Assembly: GCA_029204225.1 (NCBI GenBank)
Contig: CM055101.1
Location: 38,669,374 to 38,733,373 of the forward strand
Direction of reading: 5' to 3'
Length of the DNA: 64,000 nucleotides
Source: Diphasiastrum complanatum
Lineage: Eukaryota > Streptophyta > Lycopodiopsida > Lycopodiales > Lycopodiaceae
A program made the position numbers and the translations under genes. Shown here piece by piece: positions 21,120 through 33,239 of this stretch; the first letter of the stretch is position 1; each line of letters opens with the position of its first letter. The notes under the pieces are model-generated. The model did not search any database. It was not told where the DNA came from and saw nothing but the letters and a program-made list of their open reading frames with translations.

Positions 21120-22025
21120 TCCCTTTTTTCTTAACCTCATATAGCACATGAGTTTTGTCATAATATGAATAAATATAACGACGATGATATCTTGTCATTC
21201 CCAAAAAGGTTTACATTTCCTTTAGGAAATTCAAAACCCGTATTTTCTTAATTACTTTGATCTTTGTTGGATCAATGGATAGACCTTCTTTCGAGATGAT
21301 CTACCCTAGCAAAACTCCGTGTCACACATAGAAAGTGCATTTCTCTGGATTCAAATTAATGCCAATTTTATAGCATCTCTGAAAACATTTCTCCAAGTAC
21401 TCTAGATGATCATTCACATCACTGTACAAACAAAAATCATCGAGGAAAATTTTCATAAATCGATTCAAATAATCATAAAATGCCTTTGTCATCATTTTTT
21501 GAAAGGCTACTGGCAAATTTTTCAACTTACCTTGTAAGCGTATGCACCCCATTCTGTAATAAACGTTGTTTTCTCCCTATCCTGCTCAGCAATCTGTATT
21601 TGGTTATATCCGCTAAATCCATCAAGAAAACTATACAGCTCATGTCCCGCAACCTCGTCCAAAATTTGCTCTGTCAACAACAATGAAAAATGATCCTTTA
21701 TCGTAAATGAGTTGAGCTTACGGTAATCCACACAAACTCGTAAATTACCGTTTTTCTTTGGAACAATCACAATAGGACTCAGCCACGGTGTGTAGTCAAT
21801 AGCGTATATAAACCCAACTTTGACAAGTTTCTTAATTTCCTCTCTGACCCGCTCCGCATGTTTTGGGTTCATTCTATAGTGTTGCTGACGTATGGGTCAT
21901 GCATCAATGGTGACATCGATGGTGTGCTGATAGATTTCCTTTGATACGCCTCGCAGTTCATCATAGGACCATGCAAATACCGCCTTGTACTTCTTGAATA
22001 ATTCAGTTGCTCATTGAAGAAACTC
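21120..22025 (-). pseudogene. Ty3/gypsy reverse transcriptase relic
   Basis: The lead-in AVFAWSYDELRG is followed by MNPKHAERVREEIKKLVKVGFIY and WLSPIVIVPKKNGNLRVCVDYRKLN. Then come FLDGFSGYNQIQIAEQDREKTTFIT and, after a small frameshift near 21545, LPVAFQKMMTKAF and the catalytic FLDDFCLYS, then the thumb region (HLEYLEKCFQRC, INLNPEKCTFYV). Stops follow in FLKEM*TFLGMTRYHRRYI. RNase H and integrase are absent. The FLDDF box is the common plant gypsy variant of YxDD. Confidence 0.9.
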
Positions 22026-22257
22026 TGGATCGTTATTAGCACCAATTGAAATGTATGAATCTGAAATCATCAAGGGTCAAAAGTTGGAACGAGTGAGTGT
22101 AACTTTGATGAACAAAATTTCAGATACAAATGATCGAACATTTAGTGTTCAATCGAAAAATCACATATGGTAGTTGGCGGCATTCCAGATATACATTTCA
22201 ATTTTCATTTAGAATATCGATATTAACAATTCATACCTTGCCAATTTTTATTGACAT

Positions 22258-22395
22258 TCAGCGACTTCTGTCAAATCTCGACCGACGACTTCTGTCAAAT
22301 CTCAACCGGAGACTTCTGTTCCATCTCAACCGAAGGCATTCCTTCAAATCTCAACCGCGTGTTTTCTATCAATTCTCAACCGAGTGTTTGAATGT
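22258..22395 (+). repeat. 24-bp repeat array, short copy
   Basis: Five to six units of the type GACTTCTGTCAAATCTCRACCG in tandem. The core AAATCTCAACCG is the complement of the core found in the arrays at 33.2-34.9 and 37.7-38.5 kb, and the array here is in the opposite orientation to the neighbouring gypsy RT. Confidence 0.85.
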
Positions 22396-23004
22396 TATAA
22401 CGATTTAAAACTATTTGCAGATGTCCATTTATCGTTTGAATTATATGTACTCATCCATAAAGTATTATTGTGGTAATGCATGAAGAATTGATAGTAGCAA
22501 ATATTTCATGGCATCTTCACAAGATAACGCTTCCACCTCTATCCAGGTACGAGCTTTATCATTACTAGCTAAGAGTCTCACCACCTTGACCAATCAAAGA
22601 CTTTATTCAAACAACGTTTTCTGCAATTACATATGTGTACCCTACTTTTAAACTTAGCTTTTGTTACTACTTACACAGTAGGATTCAAACTATCATTACT
22701 TGACCCATGACGTATAATGGCACCTACATTTGGCTTAAAATATTCTTGGAATGGATGGATTTGCACAAGGGTCGTTGTAGTCTCTTATGTTAGTATGGCA
22801 TGGATTTGCCCTAACATATTGATTGAGTTATACAAGCCAAAAGGTTTTATTATCTTTTTTTTCTTTTTAGCAGCCTAAATAACTACATAAATTATACATC
22901 AAACCCACATATGAAACTGAAAAAGACCCTTCTTTAAGTGTCGTTGTGGTGGTAAATGCAAGAGTAACTCCTCTGTTATTTGGTTTGAACACGCAGTATG
23001 GTTC
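22396..23004. other. No gene seen
   Basis: AT-rich sequence. A short start-like stretch at 22510 (ATGGCATCTTCACAAG ... CAG|GTACGA) could be a small first exon for the ORF at 23005, but nothing confirms it. Confidence 0.4.
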
Positions 23005-23932
23005 ATGATGAATAATCTTAATAAGTTCTTTCCCGGTGCTTCCCTGCAAAATCAAGTAAATGCTTTTTTCTTATGGCTACATAAGCCCACTAGAGATGAG
23101 GTCAAAGCCCACCTTGCTTTCTTCTTCATTTGCCAACACATGCTAAATGCTTTCATTGATCTATACAAAGATCCTAATACCAAGTTACTTGCCAACCTAG
23201 GTGATGCTGAAAATATTATAGAAATTGACCGTCTCCTAAAAAGACGTAGCTTTTCCACTCTTCAAGATAAGTATTTCCAAAACACCAATAAAAGAAGTGG
23301 TTCTTTCAATCGCATCAACCCCTCTTCGGTCATATCTGGGTAAGGCATGAATAAGAAAAAGAAATTTCTACCTTTAGAAGAAAAGAAGAACATGGCAACG
23401 ACTCGAAAAATGACCTACCACGGAAAAAGTTAAACTTCTATAGGGGCTAATATGGATGTAGGGATTCAAGGAAATGGAAAAGAGGGAGATTATCACAAAA
23501 CCAATCGGTCGGCTTCAACTCAGAACTAGTGCGATAAGGGGAAGAATTTTTCGCATTTACTTTATCGCAATAAGATGTTTGAGACTATCCAAGTGAAGCA
23601 GTTAAATGCTCATGTTTTGCTACACTTAATGTTGTTCACGACTCTTTTTATGATATTACATTCGGCTGGCCTTATGTTCCTAATGTCAAGCATGATTGGT
23701 ATTTTTCTTATGACAAGGAAATTACCTTATCTATTATTCACGTATAAAACTCATAAAGAATCTTTCAGATGGATCACCAATGCCCATGGTTGCTCTTTCA
23801 GCATCCTTGCTATTTTCCTAACAAGAGCTCTTGGTATGCTGCATCCATTCCTAAAGGAAGGTGCAGGTCTTAAGGCAAACACATACAAGAGTATCCTAAA
23901 TATGGATACTGCATTATTTTGGTAGTGTGATT
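23005..23932 (+). pseudogene. Putative Penelope-like reverse transcriptase relic
   Basis: Two open stretches (23005-23343 and 23575-23925) with shifts between them. The second reads LPYLLFTYKTHKESFRWITNAHGCS, then FLTRALGMLHPFL. The arrangement 'Y..yK.HK...RwItN' followed by a Leu-rich helix resembles the RT palm entry of Penelope-like elements (Athena/Coprina type), not LTR or LINE RTs. The first stretch (KFFPGASLQNQVNAFFLWLHKPTRDEVKAHLAFF) is unrecognised. The catalytic YADD-like box was not found. The assignment is tentative. Confidence 0.4.
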
Positions 23933-24176
23933 CATCGATTGATTTTTACTTCAATACTTCTGATCGTATCTATAATATCTCGTCTATTGACATTTTCAAA
24001 TTCCTTTAAAAAAATGTTTTTTAAAGAAGCAGACTCCACATTTTTGATAACTACTTAAAATAGAAATTTTTGTCTGGTTTGTCGTATGAATTACCTAACA
24101 ATATAAATATTTTGGTTAGCTCTCCCTCAGGGAGCTAACTGTCCCCAAGGGATTCACTAACTGCGGGTTGGTTCGT

Positions 24177-25685
<1,509 letters not shown>

Positions 25686-27474
25686 TCAAAAATAAGTTCT
25701 ACTACGAGTTAAAGCTTGAAACACTTCTACATCGTTTAATGTGGGCTGATGAATGAACATGTTGCTATTTTGATCAAGACCCATTACTTTGAAGAATACA
25801 AAGTAGATATGTTTGCATGCCAAATAGGTTTTCTCAGACACTAGCCGATTTTGAAAATCAGGACACGAGCATGTTGGCTTGTTGGTGATGTGAACATCAT
25901 AACGATTGCCGAGCATAGGAGAGGTTTCTGTCTTGACCTCAAAAACTTCATGTTTTTCTTCTTCCACAACTTTTTCCAGCATGATTTCTGCATTCATGGA
26001 CAGAGCTTTCTTTATGCGGGCTTGTGCAGCTTGGGAAATGCTAGGTCTGTATTTTGAATGTATGCAATCGTCTCCAACTGTCGAGTTTGATTGCATAGTA
26101 CCCTTCTTGCCTCTGACATGCGAGTTTTGCACTTCGGGGGTTCTAACCTGATGAATTGGCTTTGAAAGCCAGTTTTGATAAGCAAATCTGCCTCGAGCTG
26201 TGTGAGGTTTGTTCCTTCAGCTACAGGCCATATATTTGAAATTTTTGTGGGTTTTGGTGATATGCTCCTATCAGGGTTCCATGTGTGAGTACAGTCACTA
26301 TTGCAAAACCACATCATTTGTTGTGTCTTTCCAGCAGTATGGGTTCTTGTGGAGTAGAAGCTTGGTGCAGGAATACCCTTTGATGCATTGGGAATCAATT
26401 GGCCACACTTGCCTTTATTTGGTATCCATGATAGACATTTGACACGACTGCTAAGGCTAGTTCTTTTGATTGCCCAAAATGTGTTGTGTATTTGACGTTC
26501 AATAACAGCTTCATTGTTTATACAACAAGCGTTACTACCAGCGTGCTTGTCTCCAGCATCTGTTGATCCTAGGTTTGATGCTCTCAGAAAAAGTCTATCC
26601 TCCTCGGACGTCCCCTCCCCCTGCGCTCTACGTTCTCATAGTTGTACTATGGCCTATGACTGTCATTGTCATTCACATCTGTAGTTGTGGATGGCCTTCT
26701 TTTTTGGCATACTGTCTCCTGGTCGCCTTCTAAGCTAGTGGATTGTCGATGCATTGGTGTTCCTGCAACAGCTTGGTGCATTGTCTTGAGTACTGCACTT
26801 GGATTGGTCGATTTCCTGGATTCGCTCTAGTTGATAAGATTTTGAAGACTTGGACCTTCTCCAAGGTGTCTTCCCATCATGTGTGCATGTTGTTTTGCAC
26901 TCTGCAAAAGGGCATTTGCCATATCAGATAAACATGCATCGTACAAAGATATATGGCTCTTGTGGCCTTCTCCAGCTAGCCAACTTCCATGTTTTGATTC
27001 TGACAAATTTGTTCGTGGTGTGTTGGCTCCATCCACAGCATCCAACACCTGCATATGCCATTCAAGCGTGATTTAAATTGTCTCTAAAATTTTGTTCACA
27101 TGAACAATGGTGTTTATTCTTCACTTACCGCGACCATAAATTGCCCCCAGTGAGCGATTCGGACATTCCACCAGTCATCCAATTGTCCAAAGCAGGCAGG
27201 TCAGAATCTCTTACTTTTTCTGTCTTCCACCATTGGTGAATGTATCTGCTTTGTGCAATCACTTCCTCTTTTGTGCTAGCTTTTCTCCATTTCTCGCAGA
27301 TGGCTTTGTGCTCAGGCTGATGTTCCTTCTGGATGAACTTCATTGTGTGTATGCGCAAACTCTGCTCCCAGTGAAACAGACATGATCTTTCACGCCCAAC
27401 CATCTCATTACTTGGACCACCATTGAAAACAATTCGGACAGCTCTCCAATTTGCTTGTGCCTCGTCCAATTTTT
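25686..27474 (-). pseudogene. MULE-type transposase relic with SWIM zinc finger
   Basis: On the minus strand it begins DEAQANWRAVRIVF and ERSCLFHWEQSLRIHTMKF, the late part of a MULE catalytic domain. WWKTEKVRDSDLPAL and, after a one-base shift, DDWWNVRIAHWGQFMV follow, with a donor GCG|GTAAGTG near 27128. The next exon (from about 27043) reads GANTPRTNLSESKHGSWL, the typical 'N..SE..H..WL' motif. Further on come a Cys-rich block (GKCGQLIP ... WFCNSDCTHTW) and a SWIM finger (PTCSCPDF ... ACKHIYFVFFKVMGLD) near 25800-25880, ending at 25686. The N-terminal half is lost behind a palindromic insertion. The protein would cut and paste its own DNA family. Confidence 0.65.
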
Positions 27475-27666
27475 TAGAGGCCACCCGGAGGAGCAGGGCT
27501 GACGCTGCTCCTCCGGCAGGCTTCAAAAAAATTTGAGAAAAAATTCTACTAGTTCGGGCTGCCTGGGGAGCACTGCCGATGTTACTCAAGATGTGTGTCA
27601 AATTTTTTTGAAGCCTGCCGGAGGAGAAGCGTGGGCGCTGCTCCTCCGCTCCGGGTGGCTTCTAAA
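27475..27666. repeat. GC-rich palindrome, MITE-like
   Basis: Two arms of about 60 bp, 27475-27535 (AGAGGCCACCCGGAGGAGCAG ... CAAAAAAATTTG) and 27600-27663 (its near-complement, ending CCGGGTGGCTTCT), are separated by about 65 bp. The arm sequence is far more GC-rich than its surroundings. It interrupts the MULE transposase reading frame. No clear target duplication can be called because both ends abut A/T runs. Confidence 0.75.
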
Positions 27667-28130
27667 AAAAATTTGAATTTTTTTTTTTACCGCCGGAGGA
27701 GCTACGCCGGAGGCGCTCCTCCTCCTCCGGGTGCCCATTACCTCCTCTGGGTGCCTGTTACCTCCTCTTTTCCTTGCTCCGGGTGCCCGTTACCTCCTCT
27801 TATCCTTGCTCTCTCCCCTAATCGTTGCTTCTCCCATCGCTCTCCCCTCATCGTTGCTTCTCTCGTTCACTCGCTCTCCTCTTGTAACCTGTGAATCGCT
27901 CTGTCGCTCTCTCCAGAAGGTATGACGCTGTCTGTCACTGATTCTGAGCCTTGGATCGTGGAGACACGACGAAATCTAGGTTCGTCGCTCTCTCTCTCTC
28001 TCTCTCTCTCCCCTAGCTCCCCACCATCCTTGGCTCTCCTCTGTCCCTCAGCCTCCCTCGCTGCTGCTGCCTCTCCTCCCTTCTCTCCTGCCTGCTCTGG
28101 TATCCCTGTAGCGCCTGGGGCCTGAGAATG
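27667..28130 (+). other. Pyrimidine-rich, GC-elevated stretch; possible leader exon
   Basis: It contains repeated CCTCCGGGTGCC(C/T)(A/G)TTACCTCCTC units (27715-27800), runs such as TCGTTGCTTCTC and a short (CT)n at 27990-28010. The junction CCAGAAG|GTATGAC near 27919 would suit a 5' leader exon on the plus strand. No downstream coding exon was found, so no gene is called. Confidence 0.35.
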
Positions 28131-29804
28131 GAGTGCAGTAACCAGTGGAGAATATATTCAATCACATTGAGCAATAGTACAGTAGCATGGAGAAGAATGA
28201 AGTGCGACAACCTCACCATTCAATCCATCACAACCAAACAAGCATCGTGATCGTAGTCACTCGATTGTTGAATACAAACATGTTACAGCTGTTTACCAGA
28301 CCGGATGGTTATTAGAGAGAATGTCTTACCCATTTTAATTGCATCCCTTAGGCATCCCTCATTTTATTTGCTACTTAGCCAATTACTAATGCTGGCTTTA
28401 GCTTCAGCATGTCTTCTGGGTTAACTATTGAGGCTAGAATCACCTATATAGTTTCATTTTATGGTCTCCACCGTGGAAAGTGTAGTAGCTCGATCGATCG
28501 TTTTCAACAGCTTGCTTGGAGTTAAGAGGTGTTTCTTCCCTGACAAGTGTGGTTACTATGCTACATGAATTGATGATTTGAAAGATGTGGTGAGCAATCA
28601 ATCTGACATCTTCAGTTGATGATTGTGTTACAATCTCTTCCCAAACTGCGTGACATTTTTTTTTTTCTAAAACCTGATGGTAATTTGCCCAAACGATAAC
28701 GCAACTTTTGGGTTATGCTTGCACAGAGAGCAGGTCGTTGGTTCAAAGTTTTCTGGTTCACAAGGTGGAAAATCATCCTGCAGGATCTGCGAAGAGAAAC
28801 TAATGTTTGGAAAAGGGCAAATGATTTTCTGGATTTTGTATTAGTGAGGGGATAGCCAGTGCGCTGGAGCCATTGCTAAATCAGATTTCAATTTGAATGC
28901 TCTCATTACGGTTTTTAATTTGTTACTTTCTCAGAGATTTTTGTTACTTTCTCAGAGATTTTGTGGCTACATGCTACACGCTTGGAAGGACTGAGCACCT
29001 TCTGAGAAAATTGCAAACTATTGCGACTGAGAGTCGATGGATCTTTTCCTAGAAACCAAAAAATCATCTTTGTTTCTGGCCCCTATACGACCGTAAATAA
29101 CCTGTATCTTCATGTACTGTATCTTGATCCTTCATTTAGCTTCAGTAACATTTTCGATTTTCATGTGGAACAGGGCACTGGTTGATTTAAGCTCAAGACA
29201 CGTATGTTCTTAACCTTTTATGAACAAATTGCTTGAAAATTTTAAGAAAACATACACATTGGTTCAAAGAGTCTTCTTGCTCCAAATGATAATAGCATCT
29301 TGTTTGTCAATATTGTAAGAATTGGGGCAAACATTTGAATCTATTTTCACATTTCATAGTGCTAAGCTTGCAGATGCAAGTTCAAATCAGAATATTTGAA
29401 AGGGACTGTTGGAGATATGATATCCAATTGAGGACTCAAGTCTCACTTGCCGAAGCACCATATAGAATCTTTTAAATAGATCGCAAAATTGCTTATAAAA
29501 AATCATATATAGACAATGTACACGAATCGATTCTATTACTGAGAGTGTTTTTGAAATATGTACTAATTTTTATCATAGCTTCAATCGCAATGTATGTATA
29601 GTGGCGCATACTTCGATTTTTGAAATCAATAGTTTCTACTCAAACGAAGCTTTGTTTTCAAAATAGAACAAATTCAAACATGGCACGGGATGATATTTGA
29701 ATTATATTTAGTATTACCAAGATTATTTTTGTTCTTGGTTTACAAGTCAGTTTAATAAGACTGAAGCTTTATTCATAAGATAGTAATGTTTTGCAAACCT
29801 GTGT
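28131..29804. other. No gene seen
   Basis: AT-rich intergenic sequence of about 1.7 kb without recognised coding similarity. One small direct repeat (TTGTTACTTTCTCAGAGATTTT) is present near 28919-28960. Confidence 0.5.
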
Positions 29805-30053
29805 GTGTGTAACTTCTGCGACAGAAAATCATTCACCATGTCCCCGCCGAAATACAACCTCAGATCTACATGTCGAAGTTCACACACACAAGAGGGAAGT
29901 GAAGACACTATTGACAATGTGGACCTAGGAGTTGAGGTGAACCCCTCTCAAGCTACCACACAACCACCACCTACAGTCGAACATGTCATCAGAATTGACA
30001 CAGTTGATCTTGGCCAATCATCCAGGTCATGGTCACATAGCGTGACGACATGA
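29805..30053 (+). other. Small ORF of unknown function at the end of the gypsy element
   Basis: 82 codons open from the ORF start at 29805; the first Met that looks natural gives MSPPKYNLRSTCRSSHTQEG. The rest is Ser/Thr/Pro/Asp-rich with no domain. 'KYNLRS'-type heads occur in plant retroelement proteins. It lies opposite in strand to the long extra ORF that ends just beside it. It may be an antisense element ORF or chance. Confidence 0.3.
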
Positions 30054-30085
30054 AGGCTGCTCTGTAGTATAGCCTGGCCATCATC

Positions 30086-33000
30086 TCATGGTCTTCTTCT
30101 GACTTGAGGGCTGTGTTTGGGTTGATCATAATGGGATCCAAACCTCGATCCCAGAAACACTCTTACTGCATCAGGAAGGCCATGGATATGCAATACTCGG
30201 CACTTTCCTGCACGCAGAGATCGGCACTTAACTTGTATTTGTGCCCGAAGTCTAGTAATCGTAGCCTCAGACCATCTGGGGAGGTTCTCTCTGTAATTCC
30301 CGGAATGACTGGCTAGTTTACTAACTTCACTTGAGGCTTTTCCACTAGCCATGGGTTTCTGCGTTTGAGCGGCATGTAAAAAGGATCCCCTCACTTCCAT
30401 GCCGGTGCCCTCAAATATTCCTGAGTCGCCTGCTATCCTTCAGGCTTTGCTTCGCCATTCTGGCTGCGGTTGTAGTGCGGTAATGATCTCGGTCCTGGTG
30501 GAGTATTGGCTTTGATCGATGTCTTCTTTGTCGCCCCTCATATTGGGAGGGTATTTTCTTTTAAATCTCTCTGATTCTCTTGTATCAGCCAGTTTACTTC
30601 TAGGCCGGATAGGGGAAGTCCTACGTGGCTAGGGCGGCCTTGCTAGATAATCATCAAGGGCCTTGGTGCCCGTGTCTTTCTCTTTTGTTCGCTCGCTTGT
30701 CGACGGCTCATCTGCACCCGTGTCTGGCCAGGGCGAGAATCTTCTTGTCTCTGGTTGGTCAGCCAGGAAGTCATCATCGGTTCCAATGTCTGTGTTAGTT
30801 TCTGGAAGGTCGGGGATGGAGTGATCTGAGGAGAGGGGCGCGGGGGTGAACGGTTTAGGAGGAGGCGGAAATAATAAGTTATACGCAGCACCGGGGGAGT
30901 GGAGTTGTTGGAGGAACTCGTCCCGTCGGGCTTTGTGGGTGTCAGCTGGACCTTTGATGGGCCCATTATTTGACTAGGAGGTGATGAAGAAAGGGGAGAT
31001 GGAAGAATTGGGTAAGTTGGAATGAATGTTTCAGAGAAATTAAATGCGGAGTAGGAGGAAGGGTTAAAGGTGGGAGGGGGTCGGGGAAAGCTCATGGAAG
31101 CAGCACCGGCTCTTTGGCCACCCGATCTTGAGCTACCGTCTGATGGGTGGGTTTGCCCGTCCTGATTCCCTGCTCCATCATTCCCATCATCGTCCCGTGG
31201 CTTCGTTACGTGAGCACCTGCTTGGGCCTTGCACGTCGTGTCCCATAATTGGTTCACCTTGTCCAAGACTTGCTGTAGGGCCTTCGTTGTTTCTTCCAGC
31301 TGCTTCTGGGACTCCAGGATGATCTTCTCTTGTTTTGCCACAATGTTTTCAAAATTCTTTTTATCGGCCTCTCGCTCTTGGATCAGCCTTATGTATTTCT
31401 CCATCCGGATGGCTGAGGCCTGTGGGGCCTGGATTTGAATGTCCTTGGGCTTGACTGGAGGAGCATTGACTGTCATTGCACCCGACGATCTGTCTCGTAC
31501 TTGGTCGATTTGGACCATCTGGTGCTTCAGTTGATGCTGGACCTCTTCCAAGGTGGATTTCTGCCCGGCCATCACGAATCTGCTTTCTACTGTCTCTTTT
31601 TCTTTTTCTTTGGCCATCCTTTGATATCTCGCGCAATCTCTTGGTCTTGATGTTGGACCTTGCTCTCTAGAACTTGATGTTGGCTCACCAACCAATGCAT
31701 GTGTGGTAGCTCATTTCGGATAGGCCAATGATTGAGTGTTTGGCTGCTTCAGTGAGCTTTTCAGGGTTAGAGAGGCTTGTAAACTGATCGGGGGTGTGAG
31801 ATGGTGAAGCTAAACCAAAAAATAGGCGTGGTATTAGAACTGAAGATGGAGGTGGAGGTGGAGGTGTCTGACTTCTTTCTGGCTGCTTCCCCTTTTCTGG
31901 TTTATCGTCGCTTATCTCCATCAGGTCCACAACATCAAAATATTGAGATGTGTCCAATATGTGGACTTGCTGGGCCTGTGATTGTTGATCTTGTGACTGT
32001 TGGGCTGCTCCCGTGTCTTGGGGACTGGATATCCCCACTCCTCCCCTCCCCCCAAAAAAACTTGTGCCAGTGTGGCGTTGTAATCAGTGTGGGTGGGGTG
32101 GTGCTTCATCTGGCTGACTTGGGACTTGAGTTACTGTCATGTCAGGTGCCAATGTGGATGTAGTTGCTCCATCACCCCCGTCGATGACATGTGAGGGTGA
32201 CGAGTGTTGTTGTGATGCTATGGATGAGCTGCCACCATCTGACGTGGAACCATGTGAATCTGATCCCACCGGTGATCTTCTCTTGTCTTCGTTGTTGCCG
32301 TGTACCTGGCAACTGAGCCCTTGAGGTATCTGCATGTTGAGCTCCGGAGGTTGCAGCTGCTTGTGGATTCTGGGGTGGGCTTCTTGGCTTGTGTACCAGA
32401 GGGAGGATACTGGTGTTGAATCGTTTGGCCTGGGACCCCGATGGTGAAGTTGTCCTTGCACGCTTGGACTTCTTGTGTTCAATGGAAATATCCCATGCCT
32501 TGTCCGCAAGCTGCAGTTGTTGTTGGAGCTTTGGCCCGTTTTGTACTTGATACAGAGTGATATCTGTCATCAAATATCCTAATACCGTGATAGGCTGCTT
32601 GTTCTTAATGCACTCATGAAGGCAATTCAAAGCAAATTGTGCCCAATCATAGAGGTTTTGGGCATGCAGTCGTGAATCTGCCATCATGTGAAACAGGGAC
32701 ATGGGTACCCTCAACACTTTCATTCGAGGCTTTTGTGTGAATCTGGTGAGATATGCACATGCTGCTTGAAGTTGCTTGTCGTTGATTGCTTCCAGCCTGT
32801 ACCCATCATTGTTCTTCCACTTGGTCACAGAGGGATCAATATATTTCAAATATGTCATTTGCTCTATCTTCTGGAGTGTCCGTGTGACAGTGTTTGGTCC
32901 TCGTGGGAAACCATAAGGTTGCAAGTCAGTTGCCGCGAAGGATATGTTATAGACATAATTCCTGATAGGGAGAACTATGATCTAACATGATCTTGTCGTG

Positions 33001-33210
33001 GTATGATGATTGGCATATGCCATGTGTACCAGATAGGGGCTTTGATAACCTGTCAAGACAGGGATCTGAAATGCAATTTCCTTGAAGAAGGACTCCGCCT
33101 GTTGGTACTAGGTCTGCATCTCTGTAAGGTCAAGCATGCATAGCTGGATGTCGATCTTGTTTGCTTCGGGATCATCTGAACTTGAACTGGGGCTGGACAA
33201 TATGGTTGGA
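30086..33210 (-). pseudogene. Long extra ORF of the gypsy element, frameshifted
   Basis: Not a recognised enzyme. It reads in pieces on the minus strand. The head is like DIQLCMLDLTEMQ...YQQAESFF (33190-33000). A globular part at 32924-32300 carries YGFPRGPNTVTRTLQKIEQ, DPSVTKWKNNDGYRLEAIN, KVLRVPMSLFHMMADSRLH and LGYLMTDITLYQV. A low-complexity Ser/Pro/Gln part follows (32300-31690). A coiled-coil-like segment comes next (KYIRLIQEREADKKNF...KQEKIILESQKQLEETTKAL, 31410-31250), then a Pro-rich stretch and a conserved end (LRLRLLDFGHKYKLSADL ... CFWDRGLDPIMINPN). At least four frameshifts or stops occur. Parts recur at 20.7-21.1 kb and 56.9-57.4 kb, so it was conserved in the family. It could be a capsid-like or accessory protein. 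Confidence 0.6.
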
Positions 33211-33239
33211 AAATGGAAGAAGGAGGGTTCTGGAAAAAC

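Noticed and set aside
22510..22550. Short first exon before the Penelope-like ORF
   Set aside because: A start codon and donor-like site are present, but no evidence links them to the downstream ORF.
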